64,000 nt of DNA from Luteimonas salinisoli (lineage in GTDB: Bacteria > Pseudomonadota > Gammaproteobacteria > Xanthomonadales > Xanthomonadaceae), in contig NZ_JACCKA010000092.1 in the NCBI RefSeq assembly GCF_013425525.1, positions 1-64,000 on the forward strand. The letters run 5' to 3'. Numbering within the stretch: the first letter of the stretch is position 1; each line of letters starts with the position of its first letter. The notes under the pieces were generated by a model. It was given only the letters and a program-made list of their open reading frames with translations. It made no database searches and was not told the DNA's origin. The position numbers and the translations under genes were made by a program. Shown here piece after piece: positions 12,937 through 22,177 of the stretch.

Positions 12937-14505
12937 GTGCTGCGGCGCGAGCTCTACCTGCTGGCGCTCTACCGCCTGCTGGAAGCGAGCCTGCTGGGCC
13001 TGATGGTGTTCAGCCCGGTGGGCGCGCTGATCGGCGAGCCGCACAATGCGGTGCTGGCGCAGGCCACGTGCCTGGCATACCTGGCGGCGTCGCTGGCGCT
13101 GCTGCAGTGGACCCGCGGCGCGAAGGCCAGCCTGCCCGAGCAGGCGCTGATCGGCGCCGGCGTGGACGTGGTGGTGGCGACGCTGGCGGTGCACGCGCTG
13201 CCCACCGCCGGGCCCGGCGTGGCGCTGATGCTGCTGGTGAACCTGGGCGCGGCCTCGCTGTTCCTGCCGCTGCGCCTGGGGCTGTTCACGGCCTGCTTCG
13301 CGGCGCTGGCGCTGCTGGCCGAGTACGTGTGGTCGCAGGTGCACGAGAGCGGCGCGCAGCGGCCGCTGGCCGAGATCCTGATGTTCACCGTCAGCTTCTT
13401 CGCCATGGTCACCCTGACCCACCTGTTGGGCCGGCGCCTGCGCGAAAGCCAGGCCCTGGCCGAGCGCCGCGGCCAGGAGGCCGAGAACCTGGCCGGCATC
13501 AACGAGCTGATCATCCGCCGCATGCGCACGGGGGTGCTGATGGTCGACGACGGCCGCCGCGTGCGCATGGCCAACGAGGCGGCGCTGCGCCTGTTCGGCG
13601 ACGCCTCCGACAGCCTGGAAGGGCGGACGCTGGCCGAGCTGTCCCCGGAACTGGGCGCGCGCCTGGAGCGCTGGCTGCAGGGCGGCGCGCTCGACGACAC
13701 GCCGCTGCTGCACGGCCCGGAGCAGTTGGAGATCCAGCCGCGCTTCGCCCGCCTGCTGACCGAGGGCGACACGGTGCTGGTGTTCCTCGATGATGCCTCG
13801 CTGGTGGCGCGCCGCGCCGAATCCCTCACCCTGTCGGCGATGGGCAGGTTCTCGGCCAGCCTGGCCCACGAGATCCGCAATCCGCTGGCGGCGATCAGCT
13901 ACTCGGTACAGCTGCTGGAGGAGTCCCCGGACCTGCCCGAGAGCGACCGCCGCCTGGTGCAGATCATCCACCAGCAGTGCCAACGCACCAACGGCATCGT
14001 CGAGAGCGTGCTGGGGCTGGCACGGCGCGAGCGCGCGGTGACCGAGCAGTTCGACCTGGTGGCCTTCGTGCGGCGCTTCGTCGACGAATTCCAGCAGCTG
14101 GTACCGACCGAGAACGGCGCGCTGCGCAGCGCCGGCCGCGAGCGTCCGCTGCAGGGCATGTTCGACCGCCGCCACCTGCACCAGGTGCTCACCGTGCTGG
14201 TGCAGAACGCGATCAACTACGGGCGCATGCCCGGGGAATCGGCGCGCGTGACCATCGCCGTGGCCGAACGCGAGGGCCGCCCGGCGATCGAGGTCAACGA
14301 CCGCGGGCCGGGCATCCCCGAGGCGGTGGTGCCGCAGCTGGGGCGGCCGTTCTTCACCACCTCCGAGCACGGCACCGGCCTGGGCCTCTACATCGCCCGC
14401 GAGCTGTGCCGCGCCAACGGCGCCAGCCTCGACTACGTCGCCGTTCCCGGCGGCGGCGCCTGCTTCCGCATCCTCTTCTCCGGCCGCAACCCCCTGCTCT
14501 CGTAG
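12937..14505 (+). CDS. pilS: Sensor histidine kinase PilS
   Basis: PilS is the inner-membrane kinase that, with PilR, controls pilin transcription. It has about six N-terminal membrane segments, a PAS-like domain (TGVLMVDDGRRVRMANEAA) and a HisKA domain with the phospho-acceptor His near residue 311 (LAHEIRNPLAAISY). The HATPase domain shows VQNAINYGR, VNDRGPGIP and GTGLGLYIARELC. I chose the GTG just before LRRELYLLALYR (522 residues). A TTG at 12898 would add 13 residues; frames further upstream look non-coding. pilR follows after 451 bp. Confidence 0.9.
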   Translation: MLRRELYLLALYRLLEASLLGLMVFSPVGALIGEPHNAVLAQATCLAYLAASLALLQWTRGAKASLPEQALIGAGVDVVVATLAVHALPTAGPGVALMLLVNLGAASLFLPLRLGLFTACFAALALLAEYVWSQVHESGAQRPLAEILMFTVSFFAMVTLTHLLGRRLRESQALAERRGQEAENLAGINELIIRRMRTGVLMVDDGRRVRMANEAALRLFGDASDSLEGRTLAELSPELGARLERWLQGGALDDTPLLHGPEQLEIQPRFARLLTEGDTVLVFLDDASLVARRAESLTLSAMGRFSASLAHEIRNPLAAISYSVQLLEESPDLPESDRRLVQIIHQQCQRTNGIVESVLGLARRERAVTEQFDLVAFVRRFVDEFQQLVPTENGALRSAGRERPLQGMFDRRHLHQVLTVLVQNAINYGRMPGESARVTIAVAEREGRPAIEVNDRGPGIPEAVVPQLGRPFFTTSEHGTGLGLYIARELCRANGASLDYVAVPGGGACFRILFSGRNPLLS

Positions 14506-14557
14506 CGCCCCGCCCCCGCGAAGCGGCCGCGCCCGCCCGGCAGCAGCGGCCTCGCCC

Positions 14558-14665
14558 GTAGGAGCGCCCCATGGCCGCGAAAGCCGTGGGACCCTCCGGC
14601 CAGACCGGCGGCGATTGCCGGTGTTGCCAGCCGCGCCGGCTTTCGCGTGCATGGCACGCTCCTAC
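14558..14665. repeat. REP inverted pair (BIME) 4
   Basis: The element is GTAGGAGC to GCTCCTAC. Here the left hairpin is the GGCC type and the right is the GTGC type (GCGTGC-ATG-GCACGC), the reverse of copies 1 and 2. It lies between pilS and pilR. Confidence 0.83.
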
Positions 14666-14956
14666 GGACCGGTCCACCACGGACAGCGTTGGCGGGCGCC
14701 CATCGGGTCGCCGATCTCGCAATGCAGCAATCCGCTTGGCGCCCCCTTTGGGGCCCCTCGGACTCGGCGACTGACCCATTGCGACGCATCCGCTGACACG
14801 CAGCGCTCAAGTCGTGCCATGCGCGGCCGATAACGGCCTTGAGGCGGACCCCTGCTCTCGCCGACGTGACCAAAACCGCGCGAAATGGCCCATTTTTGCC
14901 ACCAAGTCCGTGCTCTAGGGCACAATACCTACCGTCGCCCGTACGAGTTCCCCCTA
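14666..14956 (+). promoter_or_regulatory. pilR upstream region
   Basis: No gene is visible in these 291 bp. A CACAAT box at 14921-14926 is a candidate -10, with TTGCCA at 14896-14901 as a poorly spaced -35 (19 bp). From 14926 to 14945 a 20-nt segment matches the pilA leader with two mismatches. A GTGC-TCTAGG-GCAC inverted repeat overlaps the -10 box. Confidence 0.4.
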
Positions 14957-16369
14957 GTGACAGAGAACCGCAGCGTCCTCATCGTCGACGACGAGCACGA
15001 CATCCGGGAATTGCTGGTGCTGACCCTCGGCCGGATGGGCCTGCGCACCGATACCGCCCCGAACCTCAACGCCGCCCGGCAGATGCTGGGCACCGTGGCC
15101 TACGACCTCTGCCTCACCGACATGCGCCTGCCCGACGGCTCCGGCCTGGAGCTGGTGGCCGAGATCTCCACCCGCTTCCCCAACACCCCGGTGGCGGTGA
15201 TCACCGCCTACGGCAACGTCGAGGCCGCGGTAGAAGCGCTCAAGGCCGGCGCCTTCGACTTCGTCAGCAAGCCGGTCGACATCCACATGCTGCGCGGCCT
15301 GGTCAAGCAGGCGCTGGACCTCAACGAGCGCGGACGCGCGCAGACGGACGACGCCGGCCGCCTGTTCGGCGAGTCCGAGGCGATGGTGTCGCTGCGCCGC
15401 ACCATCTCCAAGGTGGCGCGCAGCCAGGCCCCGGTGCACATCAGCGGCGAGTCCGGCACCGGCAAGGAATTGGTGGCCCGTACCATCCACGCCCAGGGCG
15501 CGCGCGCGGCCGGGCCGTTCGTGCCGGTCAACTGCGGCGCGATCCCCGCCGAGCTGATGGAAAGCGAGTTCTTCGGCCACAAGAAGGGCAGCTTCACCGG
15601 CGCCCACGTCGACAAGCCCGGCCTGTTCCAGGCCGCCGACGGCGGCACCCTGTTCCTGGACGAGGTGGCCGAGCTGCCCCTGCCGATGCAGGTCAAGCTG
15701 CTGCGCGCGATCCAGGAGAAGACCATCCGCCCGGTGGGCTCGTCGAGCGAAGTCAACGTCGACGTGCGGATCCTCTCGGCCACCCACAAGGACCTGGCCA
15801 CCCTGGTCGACCAGGGCAGCTTCCGCCACGACCTGTACTACCGCATCAACGTGATCGGCCTGCAGGTGCCGCCGCTGCGCGAGCGCGACGGCGACCTGCC
15901 GCTGCTGTCGACGGCCATCCTGCAGCGCCTGGCCCATGCCATGCACCGCGCCACGCCGGGGCTCGCGCCCGCCGCGCTGCAGGCGCTGGAGGAGTACGCG
16001 TTTCCCGGGAACGTGCGCGAGCTGGAGAACATCCTCGAGCGCGCCCTGGCCATGGCCGAGGGCGAGGCCATCCAGGCGGAGGACCTGCAGCTGCCGCGCG
16101 GCGCCGCCGCCGCGATGGCCGCGGGCGGCGCGGGTACCGGCAGCGCGGCAGGCCAGGGCGCAGCGCCCAGGCCGGGCGCCGACCCTCGCACCCTCAGCCC
16201 CTACGACACCGCTTCCAGCGCCCTGCCCTCCTACATCGAGGAGATCGAACGCGCCGCCATCCAACAGGCGCTGCAGGAGAACCGCTTCAACAAGACCAAG
16301 ACCGCGGCGGCGCTGGGCATCACCTTCCGGGCGCTGCGCTACAAGCTCAAGAAGCTGGGGATCGAGTAG
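14957..16369 (+). CDS. pilR: Sigma-54-dependent response regulator PilR
   Basis: PilR is the NtrC-type activator that PilS phosphorylates; it turns on the pilin promoter with sigma-54 RNA polymerase. The GTG start gives [15 protein letters not shown] and 470 residues. The receiver domain has Asp55 in [10 protein letters not shown]. The AAA+ domain has Walker A GESGTGKE near residue 164, the sigma-54 contact loop as GSFTGA (a variant of GAFTGA), and Walker [11 protein letters not shown]. The C-terminal Fis-type helix-turn-helix is [20 protein letters not shown]. Two sigma-54 promoters lie downstream, one before each pilin. Confidence 0.95.
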   Translation: MTENRSVLIVDDEHDIRELLVLTLGRMGLRTDTAPNLNAARQMLGTVAYDLCLTDMRLPDGSGLELVAEISTRFPNTPVAVITAYGNVEAAVEALKAGAFDFVSKPVDIHMLRGLVKQALDLNERGRAQTDDAGRLFGESEAMVSLRRTISKVARSQAPVHISGESGTGKELVARTIHAQGARAAGPFVPVNCGAIPAELMESEFFGHKKGSFTGAHVDKPGLFQAADGGTLFLDEVAELPLPMQVKLLRAIQEKTIRPVGSSSEVNVDVRILSATHKDLATLVDQGSFRHDLYYRINVIGLQVPPLRERDGDLPLLSTAILQRLAHAMHRATPGLAPAALQALEEYAFPGNVRELENILERALAMAEGEAIQAEDLQLPRGAAAAMAAGGAGTGSAAGQGAAPRPGADPRTLSPYDTASSALPSYIEEIERAAIQQALQENRFNKTKTAAALGITFRALRYKLKKLGIE

Positions 16370-16392
16370 CTCCGCCCCGGGACCGCGCGCCC

Positions 16393-16420
16393 CTACAGGA
16401 GCGGCCCATGGCCGCGAAAG
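16393..16420. repeat. Single REP half downstream of pilR
   Basis: CTACAGGAGCGG followed by a GCGGCC-CAT-GGCCGC hairpin and GAAAG matches a left REP half with a slightly altered head. No partner follows. Confidence 0.6.
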
Positions 16421-16509
16421 CGCGCGCGCCTCGACCCTACGCGATAGCTGAGCTGCCCCCTGATGCAACGCATCCCTCGGTCGCCTTGCTACGGCCCACC
16501 CGCTCCGAC

Positions 16510-16515
16510 GACAAT
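16510..16515 (+). promoter_or_regulatory. -10-like box close to the tfpZ start
   Basis: GACAAT is followed by eight bases and then the tfpZ ATG, again a leaderless arrangement. No convincing -35 is seen. Confidence 0.3.
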
Positions 16516-16523
16516 CCGGCGCC

Positions 16524-17276
16524 ATGACGCGCTGGAAAGCCTCATCCATCCACCTGGCACTCAGCGCCGTCGTCGCCAGCGCGGTGTTCGCCCTGTTCGT
16601 GCTGGTCTGGTACCCCCCGCCGCTGTTCGGCGCCACCGGCGGCACCCGGCTGCTGCGCACCATCCTGCTGGTCGACGTGGTGCTCGGGCCGCTGCTCACC
16701 TTGGTGGTCTACAAACCCGGCAAGCGAGGGCTGAAGTTCGACCTGGCGACCATCGCCACTTTGCAGGTATGTGCACTGGTCTACGGCCTGTTCGTCGCCT
16801 TCCAAGCGCGCCCTGCCTATATCGCAGTCCTGCCTTATCGCGCCACGCTGGTGCGCGCCGACGAACTGTATCCGCACGATCCGGCGCCTGCGGGCCGCTA
16901 TGCCAAGACACCGCTATGGGGCGCCGAGCCGGTCGGGGTGGACGACCCGTCGAGAGAAGCCAAGCGCGCCCTGCTCGATGATTTCCTGGCCGGCAAGCCA
17001 GACATCGACTATCGGCCCGGTTACTACGTCCCTCTCGACCAACGCATGGCGGCCATCGCCAGAGAAGCCGAGCCGCTGCAGCGGCGCATGGAGAGCGATG
17101 CCCCTGAACATCAGCGCTACGTAGCCTGGTTGCGCGAGAGAGGCCGGAACACGTCCGACGGACTTTACGTCCTGCCATTGATCACGCCCGTCGACGAGCT
17201 CGAAGTGGTGCTCGACGCCCGCGATGCCTCCGTCGTGGGCTTCCTGCCAGCCCCTCCACCGCCCGCTTCGAAGTAA
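16524..17276 (+). CDS. tfpZ: TfpX/TfpZ-type pilin accessory protein
   Basis: The 250-residue protein resembles the TfpX/TfpZ family encoded beside pilin genes in Pseudomonas and Xanthomonas, where members assist assembly of their cognate pilin. It has an N-terminal block of about three membrane segments (residues 9-32, 42-62 and 72-95) with the conserved YPPPLFGATGG and DVVLGPLLTLVVYKPGKRG. A hydrophilic periplasmic domain with YRPGYYVPLDQR follows. It lies directly upstream of the pilA control region. The family assignment rests on recognised motifs; the exact role here is inferred. Confidence 0.8.
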   Translation: MTRWKASSIHLALSAVVASAVFALFVLVWYPPPLFGATGGTRLLRTILLVDVVLGPLLTLVVYKPGKRGLKFDLATIATLQVCALVYGLFVAFQARPAYIAVLPYRATLVRADELYPHDPAPAGRYAKTPLWGAEPVGVDDPSREAKRALLDDFLAGKPDIDYRPGYYVPLDQRMAAIAREAEPLQRRMESDAPEHQRYVAWLRERGRNTSDGLYVLPLITPVDELEVVLDARDASVVGFLPAPPPPASK

Positions 17277-17351
17277 CGGCCTTCTTCGATTTAAACCTGA
17301 ACGGGCTCACACTTCACCCGCTGGGACGCCGTTTGGGCTTGGCCGCGACGC

Positions 17352-17385
17352 GTCACTTTCGACAGAAAAGTGACATTTTTTGTCA
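17352..17385 (+). promoter_or_regulatory. Candidate PilR binding sites upstream of pilA
   Basis: Two overlapping inverted repeats are visible: GTCACTTT-N7-AAAGTGAC (17352-17374) and TGACA-N5-TGTCA (17371-17385). They lie about 90-120 bp upstream of the sigma-54 promoter, where an enhancer-binding protein would act. TGTC/GACA boxes agree with the known PilR site core. Assignment to PilR is inferred. Confidence 0.55.
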
Positions 17386-17471
17386 TATCCTCAAGACTTG
17401 CAGAAACCGGCGCCCCGGCTTTTGTGATCCACCACGAAACCACTTGTTGACCGCCCCCGCAATGTCCGGAT

Positions 17472-17487
17472 TGGCACGTATTGTGCG
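17472..17487 (+). promoter_or_regulatory. Sigma-54 promoter of pilA (first copy)
   Basis: TGGCACG-N4-GTGCG has the GG and GC doublets at the spacing required for sigma-54. The -24 element is perfect and the -12 element has one change. The start point should be near 17498, giving a leader of about 90 nt before pilA. Confidence 0.75.
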
Positions 17488-17587
17488 TACCTACCGTCGC
17501 ACGTGCGGTGTCGCACGGCTGCCCAACGGACCCGGTTCAGCCGGCCCACGCGGCACGTGAAGCAAAATCCACTCCTAGGGGATACAC

Positions 17588-18016
17588 ATGAAGAAGATGC
17601 AGAAGGGCTTCACCCTGATCGAACTGATGATCGTCGTCGCGATCATCGCCATCCTGGCGGCCATCGCGCTGCCGGCCTACCAGGACTACCTGATCCGCTC
17701 GCAGGTCTCCGAGGGCTCGACGCTGGCTTCCGGCGCCAAGACCGCCGTGGCCGAGTTCTACAGCAACAGGGGCACGTTTCCGACTGCAAACGAGTCGGCT
17801 GGCCTCGCCAACGCCGCGTCCATCGTCGGCAAGTACGTTTCCAACGTCAACGCCGCGAATGGCACCATCGCAGCCACTTTCAGTGGTCCTGCTGCGAATG
17901 CCAAGATCTCCGGCGATATCCTGATCTTCTCGGCGATCACCAATGCCGGCAGCATCGAGTGGACCTGCACGAGCACCACGATCGACGACAAGTACCTGCC
18001 GACGTCCTGCCGCTGA
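17588..18016 (+). CDS. pilA: Type IV major pilin (copy 1)
   Basis: The 142-residue prepilin has a seven-residue leader cut after Gly7 ([17 protein letters not shown]), the Glu5 of the mature protein and the hydrophobic N-terminal helix ending in [16 protein letters not shown]. Two Cys near the C-terminus (WTC ... SCR) form the expected disulfide loop. The first 60 codons have the GC-rich host style, while the rest drifts to lower GC (57% and 55% in two 60-base lines counted, against 68% earlier). A sigma-54 promoter precedes it and a strong terminator follows, so it is expressed alone. Confidence 0.96.
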   Translation: MKKMQKGFTLIELMIVVAIIAILAAIALPAYQDYLIRSQVSEGSTLASGAKTAVAEFYSNRGTFPTANESAGLANAASIVGKYVSNVNAANGTIAATFSGPAANAKISGDILIFSAITNAGSIEWTCTSTTIDDKYLPTSCR

Positions 18017-18045
18017 TACCCCACTCAATGTAGCAATGGCGTTTC

Positions 18046-18077
18046 GAGGGCCGCACTTGTGCGGCCCTCTTCTTTTT
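18046..18077 (+). terminator. Rho-independent terminator after pilA
   Basis: GAGGGCCGCAC and GTGCGGCCCTC form an 11-bp perfect stem around TT, followed by TTCTTTTT. It ends just nine bases before the next start codon. Confidence 0.92.
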
Positions 18078-18085
18078 GAACGGAC

Positions 18086-20116
18086 ATGCAGAACTTTCGA
18101 ACTTGGGCCCCCTGGCTTGGCTTGGTCGCCAGCGTCGCCCTTGCGGGTCTGGCCTATCGCCCAGGCCTTTCCGGCACATTCCACTTCGACGACTTCGCCA
18201 ACCTGCCAACGCTTGGCGCAATGGGCCGTATCGACAACTGGCCAACATTTTGGCGCTACGTTACATCGGGGCACGCCGATCCGACCGGCCGACCGATCTC
18301 GGTACTGAGCTTCTTGCTGGATGCTCGCGACTGGCCCGCAGAGCCCTATCCCTTTCTCCGTACCAACCTGCTGCTGCATCTCTGCAACGGCGTGCTGCTC
18401 GCCTTGCTCTTGACCCGTCTAGGCTGCCTTGTTTCTGGCTCAATGCAGGAGTCCAAACTCGGTGATGGCAAGGTGCGGGCACGAATGGCCGGAGTACTCG
18501 GTGCAAGTTTCTGGATGCTGCATCCGCTCTTCGTATCCACCACGCTCTATGTCGTTCAGCGCGAGGCGATGTTGCCGGCCACATTCGTTCTGATCGGACT
18601 CCTGGTCTGGCTGCGAGCGCGCCGTCTCTTCCAGACTGAGCGTGACAAAACGGGCCTAGCTCTCATGGCGCTCGGGCTTGGTGGCTGTACGGCATTGGCA
18701 ACCCTGAGCAAGGCCAATGGCGCACTGCTACCGGCTTTCGCCCTGGTGATCGAGGTGGTGGTGCTGAAGCGGTTGGATCCGATACGCCGGCCCGCGGTCT
18801 ATCGCCGCGCGATGTTCGCCTTCGCCTGGATTCCTACGATAGCTATCGCAGCCTACTTACTTGGCGCCGGTTGGAACGGGCTATTTCACGGCATCTCGGA
18901 CAGCCGCCCATGGACTCTGGGCCAACGGCTGCTGACCCAGCCGCGTGTCATCCTGGAGTACCTGAACTTGCTATGGATGCCCAGGCCATTCGGATCGGGC
19001 ATCTTCAATGATCATGTGCAGCCATCCAATTCCCTTTTTTCTCCGATCAGCACGGCGCTTTCGTTGGCAACCCTGCTCGCGCTGAGCGCGGGAAGCTGGA
19101 CCTTTCGCCGTAGGTATCCATTGGCCGCATTGGCAATCTTCTTCTATTTCGTCGGCCAACTCATCGAGTCGAGCACGATAGCGCTCGAACTCCAGTTTGA
19201 GCACCGCAATTATCTGCCTTCCATGCTCATGTTCTGGCCGCTTGCCGCGTGGCTGTGTGGCTTCCGCCTATCCGCCGGCGACTCCGGTGCCAACACCTTC
19301 TCACTGATGCGACCGTTGTTGGCGATCGCCCTGGTAGTTGGGCTGGCCAGCATGACGCATATGCGTGCGAGCCTCTGGGGAGACACGCGAACACAGGCCA
19401 TCCTTTGGGCCGAGCTCAATCCCGACTCGGCGCGTGCCCAGGCGTATGCGGCCAGCGTCGAAGTCGAGAACGGTCGGCCCGACCAAGCCAGGCATCGGCT
19501 GCGACGTGCGCTGAACAACAACCCAGACGACATCCAGCTTGCCTTGGGTCTCTTCTCAGCAGAATGCACCATCGGCAATGTAGCATCCGACACACTCACA
19601 GATGCCGCTACTGCATTTGCCAGGACACGCGAAGTAGGCGGGCTACTTACCAGTTGGTTCGCGCAAGCAATCACGCGAGCCGAGAAGCGTCCATGTCCAG
19701 AGCTCAACCTGGAAGTGCTTGAGGGTCTCATAGAAGCGGCGCAAGCCAATCGATTCCTGCAGTCACGACCCGCTCGCAGGCAGGACCTCCTGCACCTCCA
19801 CGGAAGAATCGCCCTTGCGCGCGCTCGCCCGAACGTCGCCCTAGCCAGCTTCAATCAAGCCTTGGAGGAGCAAGTAAGGCCTGGCTTCGCACTCGAGCAG
19901 GCAGCGTTGCTCGGAGCCGCAGGATATCCGGCGCTCGGATTGGCCCACCTTGATCACTACGATGCCATGGAGCCAGAGAAGTTCACTCCGGGCTTCGGGA
20001 TGCCCCGCATACACATGTGGGTGCTGGACATGCAAGGCTATTGGAAGAGGGAGATGATTCACCTGCGCGAAGTTCTAATGAAGGACTCAACGCCTGTCCG
20101 CGTGGGGGCGCATTGA
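18086..20116 (+). CDS. Large GT-C-like membrane protein with C-terminal TPRs (copy 1)
   Basis: The 676-residue protein has about ten membrane segments and then a soluble C-terminal part with TPR-like helices. An early lumenal FHFDDFANL motif (near residue 33) and a late ELQFEHRNYLPS motif resemble the acidic-loop and HRxY features of GT-C glycosyltransferases such as the TMTC family. RPISVLSFLLD and NLLLHLCNGVLLALLL fit the same pattern. It lies between two pilin genes, so lipid-linked sugar transfer to pilin is a reasonable but unproven role. GC is lower than in the flanks. Its stop overlaps the next start by one base. Confidence 0.72.
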   Translation: MQNFRTWAPWLGLVASVALAGLAYRPGLSGTFHFDDFANLPTLGAMGRIDNWPTFWRYVTSGHADPTGRPISVLSFLLDARDWPAEPYPFLRTNLLLHLCNGVLLALLLTRLGCLVSGSMQESKLGDGKVRARMAGVLGASFWMLHPLFVSTTLYVVQREAMLPATFVLIGLLVWLRARRLFQTERDKTGLALMALGLGGCTALATLSKANGALLPAFALVIEVVVLKRLDPIRRPAVYRRAMFAFAWIPTIAIAAYLLGAGWNGLFHGISDSRPWTLGQRLLTQPRVILEYLNLLWMPRPFGSGIFNDHVQPSNSLFSPISTALSLATLLALSAGSWTFRRRYPLAALAIFFYFVGQLIESSTIALELQFEHRNYLPSMLMFWPLAAWLCGFRLSAGDSGANTFSLMRPLLAIALVVGLASMTHMRASLWGDTRTQAILWAELNPDSARAQAYAASVEVENGRPDQARHRLRRALNNNPDDIQLALGLFSAECTIGNVASDTLTDAATAFARTREVGGLLTSWFAQAITRAEKRPCPELNLEVLEGLIEAAQANRFLQSRPARRQDLLHLHGRIALARARPNVALASFNQALEEQVRPGFALEQAALLGAAGYPALGLAHLDHYDAMEPEKFTPGFGMPRIHMWVLDMQGYWKREMIHLREVLMKDSTPVRVGAH

Positions 20117-22047
20117 TGCTGCGCGGTGATCCGAAGGCTCATGGCAGTTCGGCGCTACCATCTGCCCGAACATGGATGCTCGTCGGTCTGCTGCTGACGA
20201 TCGCCGCGTACTGGTCCGGCCTCTCAGGCGCGTTCCTGTTCGATGACTACCCTAATATTGTCAACAATCAAGCTTTGCATTTGAAAGACTTGGATGTGCC
20301 GGGATTGTCCCGGGCGGCCCTTTCCTCACCATCAAGCGAATTGAAACGACCGCTTGCGTCGCTCAGCTTCGCCTTCAATCACCTGGCGACTGGTTTGGAT
20401 CCCTTCTGGATGAAGGCGACCAATCTGATCATCCACCTCCTCAATGGTCTGCTTGTTTACGGCCTGGCAAAGCGGCTGTTGCGTCTGGCCGACGGCGGCG
20501 ATACGCCCCGCCTCGGAGGAGTCGCGGCAGCGATCGCTTCGGGGTGGCTACTACTGCCAATCAATCTGAGCGCCGTGCTCTATGTGGTGCAGCGAATGGA
20601 GGGTTTGGCGAACCTGTTCGTACTCTTTGGTCTCTGGTTGTACGTCAAGAGCCGGCAGCGAATGCAAAGCAGGGGAACCGGGGTATGGTTGTGCATAGCA
20701 AGTCTTGCCATTCCTACGGCACTGGGGGTCCTGGCGAAGGAGTCGGCCGTCATGCTTCCGCTCTATGCATTCTGCGTGGAATGGCTGTTGTTCGGATTCC
20801 TGACCAGTCGTGCCGACAGGCGCGATGTCAGGATCCTCGCCACGTTCGCATTGCTCCTTGCCGTGCCACTCGTGGCCGGCCTGCTGTGGCTGCTGCCGAG
20901 CGTACTGAACCCGGAAAACTGGGCCGCGCGGGACTTTACCTTGGGCACTCGCCTACTGAGCGAAACGAGGATCGTGACTGGGTACATTCCATGGACGTTG
21001 TTTCCCACCCCCAGCTCGCTGTCGTTCTATCATGATCAGGTAGAGGTATCAGCGGGGTTGTTCTCTCCTTGGACGACTTTCGCCAGCATCATCTTTCTGG
21101 TCGCCTTGGCCGTGATTGTCTGGACGATGCGGAAGCGCGCGCCGCTGGTTTCGCTGGGACTGACGTTCTTCCTGGGAGGACACCTTCTTACGGGCACTAT
21201 CCTTCCGCTGGACTTGGTCTACGAGCACCGCAATTACTTCGCCAGCTTCGGCCTGCTGCTCACGATCGTGCCTTTCCTCGCCGTCGACAGTGCCCGTTCA
21301 TTCGCCCGGTTCCGGTGGATGCTGCTTGGCCTGCTTCTCGCTGGTTGGTTCAGCCTGACGACCTTCACCGCATATGCTTGGGGCGACCCGCTGCGGCTAG
21401 CTCGGGATCTGGCAACTCGCAATCCGAATTCTCCACGCGCCCAGTACGAACTCGGGTTCACGTACGTTGTCTACTCGCACTATTTGCCCAGTTCCCCGTT
21501 CGTTTCGCTCGCATACGAACAGTTGGAGTTGGCAGCCAGCCTTCCTCGCTCGCCCATCCTCGCTGAGCAGGCACTTATTATGATGAGCGCGCGGATGGGA
21601 TCTCCGCAGAATGAGGAATGGTGGAACAACTTAATAATCAAGATGGCAAGGAGGAAGGCATCTGCGGACGACATCAGTGCCCTGGCAGCGCTCGCCACCT
21701 GCCAGGCCAATGGCGATTGCGATTATCAGGGGCGTACCCTGGTGCCGGCGTTCTTGGCCGGACTTGCGCATGCCAATCCCGAACCACGGCTGATGGCGAC
21801 GTATGCAGAGTATGCATGGAACGTACTAAGGGATCCTGATCTGGCATTGCGGATGGCGAGGGAAGCGGCCCGAGCCAGTCCAACCGAACCAGCCTATCAA
21901 GTCACGTTGGTGCGCATCCTAACCGCGCTCGGGAATAAGGAGGAGGCGGAGCGCGCTCTAGGCGGGCTCCGGGCCCTCAATCATGGAGGGCAACTGGACG
22001 ACGAAATCGAGAAGCTGACCCGTGTTCTGGCAGAACCGGCACACTGA
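20116..22047 (+). CDS. Large GT-C-like membrane protein with C-terminal TPRs (copy 2)
   Basis: The 643-residue protein is a paralogue of the preceding one. It shows FLFDDYPNIVNN near the N-terminus, ELKRPLASLSFAFN, NLIIHLLNGLLVYGLAKRLL, SAVLYVVQRMEGLANLFVLF and DLVYEHRNYF, then TPR-like helices (SPRAQYELGFTYV). The start was set at the ATG that overlaps the upstream stop (TGATG), preceded by GGGGG. The two paralogues could modify the two pilins separately or act in series. Transferase activity is inferred from the GT-C pattern only. Confidence 0.72.
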   Translation: MLRGDPKAHGSSALPSARTWMLVGLLLTIAAYWSGLSGAFLFDDYPNIVNNQALHLKDLDVPGLSRAALSSPSSELKRPLASLSFAFNHLATGLDPFWMKATNLIIHLLNGLLVYGLAKRLLRLADGGDTPRLGGVAAAIASGWLLLPINLSAVLYVVQRMEGLANLFVLFGLWLYVKSRQRMQSRGTGVWLCIASLAIPTALGVLAKESAVMLPLYAFCVEWLLFGFLTSRADRRDVRILATFALLLAVPLVAGLLWLLPSVLNPENWAARDFTLGTRLLSETRIVTGYIPWTLFPTPSSLSFYHDQVEVSAGLFSPWTTFASIIFLVALAVIVWTMRKRAPLVSLGLTFFLGGHLLTGTILPLDLVYEHRNYFASFGLLLTIVPFLAVDSARSFARFRWMLLGLLLAGWFSLTTFTAYAWGDPLRLARDLATRNPNSPRAQYELGFTYVVYSHYLPSSPFVSLAYEQLELAASLPRSPILAEQALIMMSARMGSPQNEEWWNNLIIKMARRKASADDISALAALATCQANGDCDYQGRTLVPAFLAGLAHANPEPRLMATYAEYAWNVLRDPDLALRMAREAARASPTEPAYQVTLVRILTALGNKEEAERALGGLRALNHGGQLDDEIEKLTRVLAEPAH

Positions 22048-22089
22048 CCAGTGTTAGCGTGACGCAGCGCATACTTTGCTCGTATTTTC

Positions 22090-22105
22090 TGGCTAGCTTC
22101 TTGCT
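22090..22105 (+). promoter_or_regulatory. Sigma-54 promoter of the second pilin gene
   Basis: TGGCTAG-N4-TTGCT has correct GG/GC spacing and a good -12 element. It lies 73 bp upstream of the second pilin ATG. No clear PilR palindrome like that of copy 1 is seen upstream, although TGAC/GTGT boxes occur at the end of the preceding gene. Confidence 0.72.
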
Positions 22106-22177
22106 TCTGCTTTCCTATGAGTACCACAGGCAACCCGGAACCGGCCCTGGGTCGCAAAGTCATTTCAGGGGGAAGCG

